Positions 1 through 9,739 of a stretch of DNA of 64,000 nt are shown here, in pieces; positions within the stretch are counted from its first letter, which is position 1; each line of letters opens with the position of its first letter. The stretch comes from Dehalococcoidia bacterium UBA6627 (GTDB lineage: Bacteria > Chloroflexota > Dehalococcoidia > UBA2979). Location of the stretch: contig DKLZ01000075.1 in NCBI GenBank assembly GCA_002455955.1, positions 1,204 through 65,203 on the forward strand. The letters run 5' to 3'. Position numbers and translations under genes: made by a program. The notes beneath the pieces were generated by a model that was not told the DNA's origin, ran no database searches, and worked only from the letters and a program-made list of their open reading frames with translations.

Positions 1-68
1 AGAATCGGGCGAGCCGTAGGTACTTATTTATCAAGTAACTTGCATAATTGCAGGCAATGTTTGCCGAG

Positions 69-284
69 CTATAGCAGCCGACGGATAGGCTTCCGCCCGG
101 GACGCGGGTCGTAACTCGACTTGAACATTTGAAGTTTGTCCCGCTCAATCAAGTATTTTCCCGCAAAGAGTGTCGCGGGAACACGATCTTGTTTAATTAA
201 TCGACGCAAGCTTTGCGGATGTATACTCAATTCTCGAGCGGCTTCGACTAGGTCTAGATAATTGTCAAATGGGGAGTCAGACAC
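69..284 (-). CDS. Excisionase-type helix-turn-helix protein
   Basis: A 71-residue protein that resembles small MerR/AlpA/excisionase-type DNA-binding proteins. The N-terminal half reads as a winged HTH, with LDLVEAARELSIHPQSLRRL followed by the usual wing segment (VPATLFAGKYLIERDKL), and the C-terminus is basic. The start is GTG, with AAGGA seven bases upstream. The role is probably DNA binding, as a small regulator or part of a larger system to the left, but no partner gene is visible. The two edges of the protein match no other family I recognise. No phage or integrase gene lies nearby, so calling it a true excisionase would go too far. Confidence 0.7.
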   Translation of the reverse strand: MSDSPFDNYLDLVEAARELSIHPQSLRRLIKQDRVPATLFAGKYLIERDKLQMFKSSYDPRPGRKPIRRLL

Positions 285-542
285 TGATACGTCCTTCTTA
301 GATTGTTAATTATCACGAATCGTTGCACTGTCGGCTGTGCAATGTATCGGCAGTTGTGATAACAAATCATTTGTTGAACTGTGTAAGCAATGGTACCTAA
401 AAATGCCTAAATGTGTAAAGGGTATATGCAATTCTTATCTACATTTCATCCATAGATCGCCTGCAGACTCACGAAAAAAAACATCTCTGTTTCAGTCAAA
501 ATCAGAGACAATCCATAGCCGATAACCGTCACTAACATTCAA

Positions 543-1754
543 TTAGACAGGGCTATCCGCCTCTCGAAGACGCCTTACGGCAGACGGCAATTCAGACGCA
601 ACGTAGTCAATGTCAGCATCAGAATGATGCGGAGAAAGTGTTATACGCAGTGATCCTATCGCTAGCTCTAACGGAATCCCCATCGCTAGTAAGACGTGAC
701 TTGGCTCCCAAGTCGCTGAAGTACAGGCCGCTCCAGCTGAGCACTCGATACCTCGAGTATCAAGTGCTGCTACCAGCGCCTCACCCTCCACATCGGGAAA
801 ACAAAGATGCATATTGTGCGATAACCGTTCGGTCGCGTGTCCGTTCAGAATTGCATCCGGACAGGAGGTCTTCAACAGTCCGAGTAAACGATCGCGCAGC
901 ATTGAGGTACGTATCCGGAATATTTCTGCTTCTGCCTGCGCTAGCTGAAGTGCTGTTGCCATCCCTACAAGACCAGGAACGTTCTCGGTTCCTGAGCGAC
1001 GTTGTCGCTCCTGCCCTCCACCTGAAGTCTGTTCGAGAAAAGGCACTCCACGCCGGATATAAAGAACACCCGTGCCTTTCGGACCACCAAACTTATGGCC
1101 AGATAACGAAAGAAGATCGACATCCAGTAGGTCTACATCCAACGGAAGCGATGATGCCGCTTGCACAGCATCGGTATGAAACGGAATCTGCCGCCCATAC
1201 TCTATAGCGCGTTTTTTTACTGCATTTGCAATCTCTGCAATAGGCTGGACGGTACCGACTTCATTGTTCGCGTAACCCACCGATACGAGAACCGTATCGT
1301 CACGAACTGCGGCTGCTACATCTTCAGGTGTGACACGTCCAAATTTGTCGACCGGCAGAAGCTCCACGTCAAGACCAAATCGTTCGAGATAGTGTGCAGA
1401 ATGCAACACCGCATGATGCTCTACCTCTGTAGTCACAACGTGATTACCCGCTCCGGCGTCTACCTGCGCCAATGCGGCGCCTTTAAGCGCAGCATTGATA
1501 CTCTCTGTACCGCCAGATGTAAACACGATTTCCTCGGAAAGCCCCCCAAGAACCTCCGCAACAATCTGTCGAGCCTGATCAAGTGCCTCAGCTGCTCGTA
1601 TCCCTCCTGAATGATTAGCTGATGGGTTAGCAAAGTCCTCAGAAAAGAAGGGCAACATCACCTCAAGTGCCTCTGGACGGACAGCCGTGGAGGCTGCGCT
1701 GTCGAGATAGACTCTCCGATCGGTAAAAGCGCCAGCAGGAGATCGCTTAGTCAC
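543..1754 (-). CDS. Cysteine desulfurase (NifS/IscS family)
   Basis: A PLP-dependent enzyme of 403 residues that takes sulfur from L-cysteine for Fe-S clusters, tRNA thiolation and related uses. Family hallmarks are visible: the VYLDSAAS start, TSGGTESIN, the PLP-binding His in TEVEHHAVL, HTDAVQAA, the Schiff-base lysine in SGHKFGGPKG, and a persulfide-carrying cysteine near residue 340 in CSAGAACTSATWEPSHV. The length is normal for the family. The start is GTG, with a weak AGGG upstream. No iscU or iscR is adjacent, so it may serve several sulfur pathways. Assignment to the NifS, IscS or SufS subgroup is not decided here. Confidence 0.93.
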   Translation of the reverse strand: MTKRSPAGAFTDRRVYLDSAASTAVRPEALEVMLPFFSEDFANPSANHSGGIRAAEALDQARQIVAEVLGGLSEEIVFTSGGTESINAALKGAALAQVDAGAGNHVVTTEVEHHAVLHSAHYLERFGLDVELLPVDKFGRVTPEDVAAAVRDDTVLVSVGYANNEVGTVQPIAEIANAVKKRAIEYGRQIPFHTDAVQAASSLPLDVDLLDVDLLSLSGHKFGGPKGTGVLYIRRGVPFLEQTSGGGQERQRRSGTENVPGLVGMATALQLAQAEAEIFRIRTSMLRDRLLGLLKTSCPDAILNGHATERLSHNMHLCFPDVEGEALVAALDTRGIECSAGAACTSATWEPSHVLLAMGIPLELAIGSLRITLSPHHSDADIDYVASELPSAVRRLREADSPV

Positions 1755-1832
1755 GAAAGTTTTTGCCCTACCAAGAACAATATTCTTGTAACAACGTGAA
1801 GTGTTCGTCGTGAAATTATGACCATCGATTGC

Positions 1833-3245
1833 CTAGCTCGAGTGGTGATCGACGATTCGACTAAGTGCCTGTGCGCCGCGTTCAAACGATGGGAAAACAG
1901 CGAATCCACGGTCGACAATTCTATTCCGAACATTTGCAGCCTCTTCGGGATCTCCTGTCATCACACCGAAAGTTGGCATCATCAAGATTACTGGCTGCCC
2001 TGTCTTCTGACGGTATTGTTCAAGAAGATCAAGAATACTCTCGATATCTTCAGGTTTTTCAAATCCACGTGAACGGAACTCGAGAGCAACCCCGCCATTA
2101 ATAATAGGCTCGTCGGCAATTATTTCGAGAATTTTTTGTAGATTCTCCGATTCGCTACGGATCGTCGATGCTGCGTCAAAAGGGTTCCGGTACGAACCAC
2201 CCACAGTCGTAAAAAATTCTGCGAGTCGATCATACGAATCTTGGCCGAGTTCGGGAACATTGAAACCATAGTTCTCGAATTGATCAGTAATCGCGACTGA
2301 CTGGCCACCAGTCATGGCAACCAGAGCAATATCACGACCTACCGGTTCCTTCGTATGCACGAGGACCGCCATCGCGTCGATTGCTTCTTCGATCGAGCCA
2401 ACACCGATAGCACCAGTTTGCTTCAGCATCGCATCCCAAACTGACTGCGAAGATGCCAGTGAGCCAGTATGTGAACTGACAGCTCGAGTTCCCGCTGTAG
2501 ACCTTCCACCTTTCCAAATGATCACAGGTTTTTGTTTAGTTGCCTCGCGTAACACATTAAAGAATCTCCGCCCGTCACGCGTACCTTCGAGATACATCGC
2601 AATTGCAGATGTCTCAGGATCATTCGTTAGATACTCGAGATAGTCAGATTCATTAAGAATTACACCATTACCAAAAGAGAATGCCCGTCGAACTTTTACA
2701 CCAACGGACTGTGCTCCGTTCGTCATTCCCATACCGTGTGTACCGCTCTGCGAAATAATCGATATGTCGCCACCTTCTCCATGCTCTTGGCCAACACCGA
2801 ACTTCACTCCGAGCTTACGGTTATAAATCCCTAAACAATTCGGACCAACCAATGGCATCCCAGCATCGGTACACATCTCGACTAGTTTTTCCTGTAAGGC
2901 AACCCCCTCCGGTTCACGCGTCTCAGCGAAGCCGGAGGTGAACATGCTGATACCTCCAACTTTCTTCTCGATCGCATCAGCAACTACGTATGGAGTAATC
3001 GCTCGTGGTACAGCACAGATCACTAAATCGATCTCATCGGGGATTTCGTTAAGCGAAAGGTAATTCCTAACCCCCATCTTTTCGATATTGGGGATCTCTT
3101 TCTCGTCAAGTTGGACCGAATAGAGCTCACCGGTGAAATGTTTTTGGTTCGTCAACCATTGATAGTCCGGCCCCTTATCGCCAACAACAGCAACGCTGGA
3201 AGGATTAAGTGCTCGGTGCAGGCGTGATTGATCGATAGGCATCAC
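1833..3245 (-). CDS. acdA: ADP-forming acyl-CoA synthetase, alpha (CoA-binding) subunit
   Basis: The 470-residue alpha subunit of an NDP-forming acetyl/acyl-CoA synthetase, which interconverts acyl-CoA + ADP + Pi and acid + CoA + ATP. The N-terminus is a CoA-binding Rossmann domain (SVAVVGDKG). The middle has VGPNCLGIYN and ISQSGTHGMG of the succinyl-CoA-ligase-like fold. The phosphohistidine segment is AVSSHTGSLA. The start is GTG, sharing one base with the stop codon of the beta subunit (TAGTG), with an ATG right after it, so the pair is translationally coupled. Such enzymes can recover ATP from acyl-CoA. The substrate range cannot be read from sequence. Confidence 0.9.
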   Translation of the reverse strand: MMPIDQSRLHRALNPSSVAVVGDKGPDYQWLTNQKHFTGELYSVQLDEKEIPNIEKMGVRNYLSLNEIPDEIDLVICAVPRAITPYVVADAIEKKVGGISMFTSGFAETREPEGVALQEKLVEMCTDAGMPLVGPNCLGIYNRKLGVKFGVGQEHGEGGDISIISQSGTHGMGMTNGAQSVGVKVRRAFSFGNGVILNESDYLEYLTNDPETSAIAMYLEGTRDGRRFFNVLREATKQKPVIIWKGGRSTAGTRAVSSHTGSLASSQSVWDAMLKQTGAIGVGSIEEAIDAMAVLVHTKEPVGRDIALVAMTGGQSVAITDQFENYGFNVPELGQDSYDRLAEFFTTVGGSYRNPFDAASTIRSESENLQKILEIIADEPIINGGVALEFRSRGFEKPEDIESILDLLEQYRQKTGQPVILMMPTFGVMTGDPEEAANVRNRIVDRGFAVFPSFERGAQALSRIVDHHSS

Positions 3246-3970
3246 TAATCATCCTCCGCAGTGAGAACGATGTGTGCATCTACCGCCATAACGCCATCTG
3301 GATAGGCAAACACTGGGTTTAAATCGAGTTCAGCAATTTCCGGATTCTCCTCCACAGCAGCTGACACTTTGAGAATCAACGACTCAAGGGCATCAAGATC
3401 AGCGGGTTCAGTGCCTCGAGCACCTTGAAGTAGTGGGAAACCATCGATCTCTCGCACAAGCTGCTTGGCATCTCTAACTTCTAGCGGGACGATCCGGAAA
3501 GCAACATCTTTCATCACCTCGACAAAAACACCTCCGAGGCCGAACATCATCACCGATCCAAACTGCATATCGGTCGTTGCACCAACAATCACTTCGATGC
3601 CTTGGGGCACCATCTCCTGCACAGCGATCCCATCAATCTCGGCATCGGGAATGGCACTCGATACTGATGTAGTAATCTGATCGAATGTCGCACGCACTGC
3701 ATCTGCATCACTTACGTCGAGTACTACTCCACCGATATCGGACTTGTGAGCGATCTCTGAGGAAACGACTTTCATCACTACCGGATAGCCAATTGATTCG
3801 GCAGCATCGACAGCATCATCGGCTGTCGTTGCCAATCGTGTCTTCGCCACCGGCACGCCAGCATCAGCGAGCAAATCTTTTGCCTCTACTTCGTTCAGCT
3901 GAGAACGTCCACGCTTTCGCGCGGCTGTGATCAGTTCATTCATTGATAGCTCCGTCCTCTGAGATGGCAA
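3245..3970 (-). CDS. acdB: ADP-forming acyl-CoA synthetase, beta (ATP-grasp) subunit
   Basis: The ATP-grasp partner of the downstream alpha subunit, 241 residues and of normal beta-subunit length. It carries the ATP-binding signature VMKVVSSEIAHKSDIGGV, the EMVPQGIEVIVG strand and the Mg-binding region ELDLNPVFA. It is the first gene of the pair and overlaps the second by one base. The two subunits are separate genes here, whereas many bacteria have them fused. Around 165 bases separate it from the divergent pth gene, so the promoter should lie there. With the CoA-transferases elsewhere in the window, it suggests turnover of acyl-CoA thioesters. Confidence 0.9.
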   Translation of the reverse strand: MPSQRTELSMNELITAARKRGRSQLNEVEAKDLLADAGVPVAKTRLATTADDAVDAAESIGYPVVMKVVSSEIAHKSDIGGVVLDVSDADAVRATFDQITTSVSSAIPDAEIDGIAVQEMVPQGIEVIVGATTDMQFGSVMMFGLGGVFVEVMKDVAFRIVPLEVRDAKQLVREIDGFPLLQGARGTEPADLDALESLILKVSAAVEENPEIAELDLNPVFAYPDGVMAVDAHIVLTAEDD

Positions 3971-4171
3971 GCAATCGGCCCCGCCCTTATATAGACATCA
4001 AACGCAGAGCGCGGCAAGCATATGAGTGACCAAGCGGGGAGGCAATTCGACGATGACACAAAACGAGCGAGCCACGCTATCCTTGCCCTATCTTGTCGAC
4101 AAGCGTAAAAGCAACTCTGTGATCAGACCAACCACTTGCATTCGCACTACACAGCCATTGACCATAGATCG

Positions 4172-4873
4172 ATGCCGTTAAACCATCACTTCAGAGCATT
4201 CCGCGCTGCTAAAATAAGGTTATTCGGTGATAACCCCGACGAAAACCTTCAATTTCCCTTCGACGGACGACCACGGCTCCTCGTTGGTCTTGGTAATCCT
4301 GGTCGTAAATATCGGAATACTCGACACAACGTAGGATCCCGAGCGATTAGTCTGCTTGCAAAACGTCAAGGGGTCGTGCTCGAACGCCACGGGAATATTG
4401 ACCGAGTTACGATAAATATCGCGGGCTATGAGATATCACTAGCCAGCCCACGCACCTTTATGAATGTAAGCGGTCCAACCATCGCAGCCGAGCTCAGGCG
4501 GTTAAACATCCGGCCCGAGGCATTACTCGTGGTTTATGACGATCTTGATCTTCCGGTGGGACGTATCCGACTACGCCAGGCAGGCGGCTCCGGCGGCAAC
4601 AACGGTATCAAATCCCTCATCGAGGCGATCGGTACAGGTGACTTTCCTCGTTTGCGAATAGGGATCGACCGCCCTTATGAGAATGGCAAAGGAATCCGCG
4701 ACCCGGACAAGATAGCCACCTGGGTCCTTTCCACTCCTTCTCCTCAACAGAACCGAATACTCGACCAATCCACCACACGCGCTGTGGATGCTATCGAACT
4801 AGCGCTACAAGAAGGGTTCGAGATAGCGATGGCCCACTTCAACAGCAAACCTGATCATACGACGAGCGACTAG
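4172..4873 (+). CDS. pth: Peptidyl-tRNA hydrolase
   Basis: Recycles peptidyl-tRNA dropped by ribosomes by cutting the ester bond. The family core is clear: LLVGLGNPGRKYRNTRHNVG with the catalytic His in TRHNVG, then PRTFMNVSGP, VVYDDLDLPVG and GGSGGNNGIKSL, and the C-terminal helix with WVLSTPSPQ. The core begins about 30 residues after the ATG chosen here, so the N-terminus is longer than usual or the true start lies further in. No good ribosome-binding site marks any of the candidates, and a TTG at 4136 is also possible. A strong terminator follows at 4905-4934. Confidence 0.93.
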   Translation: MPLNHHFRAFRAAKIRLFGDNPDENLQFPFDGRPRLLVGLGNPGRKYRNTRHNVGSRAISLLAKRQGVVLERHGNIDRVTINIAGYEISLASPRTFMNVSGPTIAAELRRLNIRPEALLVVYDDLDLPVGRIRLRQAGGSGGNNGIKSLIEAIGTGDFPRLRIGIDRPYENGKGIRDPDKIATWVLSTPSPQQNRILDQSTTRAVDAIELALQEGFEIAMAHFNSKPDHTTSD

Positions 4874-4904
4874 ATACCACGTTAGACTTATATGCATCCC
4901 GTAC

Positions 4905-4934
4905 AGGGCCCCCTAAACAGGGCGGCCCTATTTT
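4905..4934 (+). terminator. Rho-independent terminator after pth
   Basis: AGGGCC at 4905-4910 pairs with GGCCCT at 4924-4929. Inside it CCCT pairs with AGGG across an AAAC loop, with one bulged C, and the stem is followed by ATTTT. It ends pth and lies upstream of the mfd start chosen at 4958. The longer mfd frame from 4892 would have to be translated through this hairpin. Confidence 0.85.
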
Positions 4935-4957
4935 CGCGTGGGGGATCATCGATTCAG

Positions 4958-7900
4958 ATGAATCTGAACCCGCTATTGTCCACCCTTCAGGTGATGAAAC
5001 CATTGTCCGAAGTCAACAGACGTCTGGACAATGGTGATCATGTCATTCTCGGTGTTCCTGACGCCGGTAAAGCAGTCACTGCGGCGCTGCTCTGGCAACG
5101 TCAACATCGCCCAACATTGCTCATTGCTGCTCGTGAAACCGACGCCGAAGCCTATTCCGAGCAGTTAGCAGCTTGGTGTGATGGCGCTGCGATGCATTTT
5201 CCTGCGCATGGAACTCTACCCTATCAGCGTGAAGCACCAGATATTGACGTCACCACCGAGCGCCTCCGTGTTCTTGCCAAGATCGCAAACCCCACGCTAC
5301 CCCCCCCACTGATTATTGCATCAGCGAACGCGATCGGAAGCCATACACTAGCTCCTGCAGATCTCTCTCGTGGTATCGGTACGATCACCATCGGCGAACA
5401 GATCACTATCGACGCCCTCGCAAAGAAGCTCATCGCGGCCAGTTACGAGTTCGGTCCATTAGTCGAAATCCCAAGTCAGGCGTCTCGCCGGGGAGGCCTG
5501 CTCGATATTTTTCCACCAACGCTCTCATGGCCTATTCGTATCGAGTTCTTCGGTAACAAAATCGAGTCGATCCGTACCTTTGATCCTGATACCCAGCGCA
5601 CGATCGAACAACTGAACCAAATTTCGATCAGTCTCGCGAGTGAGTGGTACGCCGCACCACGAGATCTAATCCATCTGGCTACACGTCTAAGTAATGTGAA
5701 ATCCGAGAACGCAGAAACTGAAATGACCGCTCTTCGTCAAGGACAATTACCAACACCTGCCCGCTATGGCCCACTTTTAAGCGAGGCAACAATCCTCGAT
5801 CATCTCCGCGATGATGCTCTGTTCGTAATCGATGAGCGTGAGCAAATCGAAGCGGCAGCCTCGGATCAAGATGACCTCGCCTCAGAGCGTCGCACCGACC
5901 TTGCCGATCAAAATGATCTGGCATCGAACACACCGTTCCCACATTCACCACGTGAGGACATCGTCACAGCTATCTCTAATCACTCAAAGCGAGTTGACTT
6001 AGACCGTTGGGCTACCGGACGTGAATCTAGTTCCTTCCGATTACCTTTTAGCACCGCTGCCGCATACGCAGGTCGTCTGGCCTCGACCGCATCCGACCAA
6101 GCACGCCAACTCGCGCGTGGCGATCGTGTAATAGTCGTCACACAGCAAGCGCAACGATACGCCGAAATCTTAACCAACAACGGTCTTCCTACGACTGTCC
6201 ACACGAACCTAGAGAATCCCTTACACAGAGGAACCCTATCCTTATTACAGGGAACGCTATCGGAGGGATGGACACTTGAAACACCTGATGGATCGATCTC
6301 ACTGACCACAGATCGGGAACTGTTCGGCTTCCAAAAACAACGTCGAAAACTGCGCAAACGAGCTACTCACCGATCGCAATTCCTGTCGGAAATACAACCA
6401 GGTGATTTCGTCGTCCATGCCGATCACGGAATCGCTCGATTCAGCGGGATCGTGCGTCGTCCTATTGGTAACGACAACCGTGACTATCTGGAACTTCGGT
6501 ACGCTGATAATGATCGAATCTATGTACCAGTAGAGCAGGTCGACAAAGTATCCCGGTACAGTGGGCCTTCAGGACATGCGCCACGACTGACTCGACTCGG
6601 AACACAAGAATGGAAGCGCGCTCGCTCTCGCGTCAAGACTGCTGTCTCGATCGTTGCAGCAGACCTCGTACGCCTCTACGCAGCACGTCAGATGCTCCAA
6701 GGTCACGCCTTCAGTGCCGACACCACATGGCAGCAAGAGCTCGAGGCATCCTTCCCCTACGAGGAAACATCAGACCAACTTGAGGCAATCATTGCCGTCA
6801 AAACTGACATGCAGTCAGAACACCCTATGGACCGAGTGATCTGCGGTGATGTCGGTTTCGGTAAAACTGAAGTCGCGATTCGTGCTGCATTCAAAGCTGT
6901 TCAAGATGATTATCAAGTTGCCGTCCTCGTACCCACTACCGTATTAGCGCAGCAACACCTAAAAACTTTCCGCGAACGCTTCGCTAGTTTCCCCGTGAGC
7001 ATCGACTCGCTCTCTCGATTTCGTACGGGGTCCGAAGCAGCCAACGTGATCGGCAAAACTCGGCACGGTAAGATCGACATCCTGATCGGCACCCACCGTA
7101 TGCTCGCACCAAGTATTGAATTCCAAAACCTCGGTCTTGTAATCATTGACGAAGAACAACGCTTCGGTGTCACACACAAAGAACGTCTCAAACGCATGCG
7201 CCTAGAAGTCGATGTGTTAACCCTTTCAGCAACACCGATTCCGCGCACTATGCATATGGCACTTAGTGGCATCCGTGACATGTCAACGATCGATACAGCC
7301 CCCGAGAACCGTCAAGCAGTCCAGACTTATGTCACTGAGTGGGACACTTCAATCGTGCGCGAGTCGCTACTCCACGAGATAGAACGCGGGGGACAGGTCT
7401 ATATCGTTCATAACCGTACACGAAGCATCGATGATTTTGCCGAGCGTATCCATGCACTAGTGCCGGAGGCACGTGTAGCCGTGGGACATGGGCAAATGTC
7501 TCCCACTGCACTCAAAAACGTAATGACTAAATTTGCTAACGGAGAGTTCGACGTGCTCGTCTGTACCACCATTATTGAATCAGGAATCGACATCCCAAAC
7601 GTAAACACGTTGATCGTCGATCGAGCCGATCGCCTTGGATTGGCACAGATGTACCAACTAAGAGGACGAGTCGGGCGAGGAACTAATCAGGCTTACGCCT
7701 ACCTGACGCACCCGAAAGATAAGGTTATGTCCGAGATCGCTCAACAGCGACTCTCAACAATCTTCGAAGCTAACGAGCTCGGAGCAGGTTTCCAAATCGC
7801 ACTCCGCGATCTTGAGATTCGCGGTGCTGGTAATCTACTCGGTGCAGAACAAAGCGGTAGCATCGCGACGGTTGGATTCGACCTCTATACACAGATGCTT

Positions 7901-8407
7901 GCGGAAGCAGTCGAAGAACTAAAATCATCACACGAACACCGCGAACCAGAGTCTTTGCCTCACCAGAAGCAACAACGTCTCCGCCAGGTCGTCGTTGACC
8001 TCCCCGTCGCAGCCTTCATCCCTGAAACATACGTCGAAGAGATCGATGGGCGTCTTGCCTTGTATCATCGGATTTCCGGCATCACCAACCGCGACGAAAC
8101 AAGAACGCTTGAAGTGGAAACTCGTGATCGCTTCGGTGAAATTCCGGAACCACTCGCTAAACTACTCCAATTGGTCCGGATTCGGATTGCTGCTTCGAAT
8201 GCCCACATCGACTCGGTCCGAGTTTCTGGTAACAAGCTAATTATCACCTCCACGAGACTTCCCTTTTCATCAAGAACACTGCCTGGCCTACCAATCGATA
8301 TCGAACGTGGTGCAACTCAGCTGCGCCGTAATCGAACTACATTTGGTAATGAGTGGCTCGATGAACTCGAAACCCTTCTATTGCAGCTAGCCAAGGAAAT
8401 CAGCTAG
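4958..8407 (+). CDS. mfd: Transcription-repair coupling factor
   Basis: A DNA translocase that removes RNA polymerase stalled at lesions and recruits UvrA. From this start it has 1149 residues, very close to the usual length. The N-terminal third is the UvrB-like region. The RNA-polymerase-interaction domain begins near residue 480 (DFVVHADHGIARF). The helicase core has Walker A GDVGFGKTEV near 629, DEEQRFGV near 730 and motif VI QLRGRVGR near 900. The C-terminal TRCF domain begins near 1010. An in-frame ATG at 4892 exists, but it precedes the pth terminator hairpin, so the ATG at 4958, with GGGGGA upstream, is preferred. Confidence 0.96.
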   Translation: MNLNPLLSTLQVMKPLSEVNRRLDNGDHVILGVPDAGKAVTAALLWQRQHRPTLLIAARETDAEAYSEQLAAWCDGAAMHFPAHGTLPYQREAPDIDVTTERLRVLAKIANPTLPPPLIIASANAIGSHTLAPADLSRGIGTITIGEQITIDALAKKLIAASYEFGPLVEIPSQASRRGGLLDIFPPTLSWPIRIEFFGNKIESIRTFDPDTQRTIEQLNQISISLASEWYAAPRDLIHLATRLSNVKSENAETEMTALRQGQLPTPARYGPLLSEATILDHLRDDALFVIDEREQIEAAASDQDDLASERRTDLADQNDLASNTPFPHSPREDIVTAISNHSKRVDLDRWATGRESSSFRLPFSTAAAYAGRLASTASDQARQLARGDRVIVVTQQAQRYAEILTNNGLPTTVHTNLENPLHRGTLSLLQGTLSEGWTLETPDGSISLTTDRELFGFQKQRRKLRKRATHRSQFLSEIQPGDFVVHADHGIARFSGIVRRPIGNDNRDYLELRYADNDRIYVPVEQVDKVSRYSGPSGHAPRLTRLGTQEWKRARSRVKTAVSIVAADLVRLYAARQMLQGHAFSADTTWQQELEASFPYEETSDQLEAIIAVKTDMQSEHPMDRVICGDVGFGKTEVAIRAAFKAVQDDYQVAVLVPTTVLAQQHLKTFRERFASFPVSIDSLSRFRTGSEAANVIGKTRHGKIDILIGTHRMLAPSIEFQNLGLVIIDEEQRFGVTHKERLKRMRLEVDVLTLSATPIPRTMHMALSGIRDMSTIDTAPENRQAVQTYVTEWDTSIVRESLLHEIERGGQVYIVHNRTRSIDDFAERIHALVPEARVAVGHGQMSPTALKNVMTKFANGEFDVLVCTTIIESGIDIPNVNTLIVDRADRLGLAQMYQLRGRVGRGTNQAYAYLTHPKDKVMSEIAQQRLSTIFEANELGAGFQIALRDLEIRGAGNLLGAEQSGSIATVGFDLYTQMLAEAVEELKSSHEHREPESLPHQKQQRLRQVVVDLPVAAFIPETYVEEIDGRLALYHRISGITNRDETRTLEVETRDRFGEIPEPLAKLLQLVRIRIAASNAHIDSVRVSGNKLIITSTRLPFSSRTLPGLPIDIERGATQLRRNRTTFGNEWLDELETLLLQLAKEIS

Positions 8408-8617
8408 TGCATAAATAACGGACCGTAGAACTTGATATTTTCTTGTTTAATTACTCACTCGTTATGGACAAATAACAAGAAATGCATTACAAAATCAGAT
8501 GATTTCAAGATATTCGAACCCATTAATATGAATCGTTATTGTGATTAGTTTAACGTGCTGAAAGAGATTTTATCTGTCATAATCGCTCACGAACTTAAGT
8601 GCTGAGGAGAACCAGAC

Positions 8618-9589
8618 GTGAGTCTTGATACTACGCAACTCGACCACCTTGATAACTATGGCTACCTGATGGTGGAGAAGGTTCTCGATCCAGAAACTGT
8701 CCTCGATCCGATCATTCAGGAATATCATGGTGTTTTAGAATCACTGGCGTCCGAACTCCACGGTCAGGGTGTTATTTCGTCGAAATATTCAGACCTCCCG
8801 TTCGGTGAGCGCGTCACACAGATCTACGAGGAAAGCGGTGGAGTCTACAACGCATACTTTGATTTTTCCCTGCCACAAAGAGGTATCACCAGCGAAACTC
8901 CTTTTTGGGCAGGGCCTGCAATCTTCAACACACTAACTAACGAGTCTTTACTTGACGTCGTTGAATCGGTTGTTGGCTCTGAAATATTCTCGAACCCGGT
9001 TCAGCACGTGCGTATCAAAGTCCCCGAAAACCGTGCCCCTCGGGATGAAAACGGGCACATTAAGTTCGGGCCTACCCCTTGGCATCAAGATCAGGGCGTC
9101 ATTGCTGAGGAAGCCGACGAAACCGACATGCTCACCGTATGGTTTCCCTTACTTGATGCTGGCGTCGAGAATGGATGCTTGCAAGTAATGCCTGGCACTC
9201 ATAAGAACGGTTTACTCCAACACTGCCCACGAGATGGTGCTCAAGGGCTCGAAATTCCGGAAAATATACTCCATCGAGATGGTGCCGTCGCTATGCCTAT
9301 GAAGCGTGGTGACATTTTGCTGTTAAAACAACGCACCGCCCACTCAGCATTGCCGAATACCAGCAATGAAGTCCGATGGAGCTTCGATCTCCGATACCAC
9401 GTGGTAGGTCGCCCAACAGGCCGTCCCGAGTTTCCCGGGTTCGTCGCAAGAAGCCGAAATAACCCTGAGTCGGAACTGCGCGACCCTATCACTTGGCGTA
9501 ACTCCTGGATAACTACGCGCGATCGTCTCGCTCGAGAGAGCGACCCGGTATACAACCGCTGGAATTCAGAACATCCTGCCTGCGCGTAA
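8618..9589 (+). CDS. Phytanoyl-CoA dioxygenase family protein
   Basis: A 323-residue Fe(II)/2-oxoglutarate-dependent oxygenase of the PhyH family, which hydroxylates small molecules, acyl-CoAs or phosphonates. The metal-binding facial triad is visible as WHQDQGV (His and Asp) and the distal His in RTAHSALPNTS. RWSFDLRY follows, where the 2-oxoglutarate-binding Arg is expected. The start is GTG, with TGAGGAGA upstream. About 210 AT-rich bases precede the gene and could hold its own promoter. The substrate cannot be inferred, because the neighbours (HAD hydrolase, GNAT) do not define a pathway. Families of this kind are often expanded in marine heterotrophs. Confidence 0.88.
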   Translation: MSLDTTQLDHLDNYGYLMVEKVLDPETVLDPIIQEYHGVLESLASELHGQGVISSKYSDLPFGERVTQIYEESGGVYNAYFDFSLPQRGITSETPFWAGPAIFNTLTNESLLDVVESVVGSEIFSNPVQHVRIKVPENRAPRDENGHIKFGPTPWHQDQGVIAEEADETDMLTVWFPLLDAGVENGCLQVMPGTHKNGLLQHCPRDGAQGLEIPENILHRDGAVAMPMKRGDILLLKQRTAHSALPNTSNEVRWSFDLRYHVVGRPTGRPEFPGFVARSRNNPESELRDPITWRNSWITTRDRLARESDPVYNRWNSEHPACA

Positions 9590-9739
9590 AGCTCTCAACC
9601 GTCTTTGTATTTCGAATCACCACTGACCTGCTTTGAGGATGTTCGACAACAACTTCTCATCTCAAGGGATGTTCAGTTTCGTGAAACAATGCAGATAAGA
9701 TCACACCTACATCGAAAATAATTAGAGAGCTCGCAACAG

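Noticed and set aside
69..284. Treating the excisionase-like gene as a sign of a prophage or integrative element
   Set aside because: No integrase, phage structural gene or attachment-site repeat is visible near it.
337..525. A 62-residue plus-strand frame in the gap after the first gene
   Set aside because: It has no ribosome-binding site, an unusual composition and no resemblance to any family.
638..1610. Long plus-strand frames opposite the cysteine desulfurase gene
   Set aside because: They are shadows of the minus-strand gene; they have no family motif and no ribosome-binding site.
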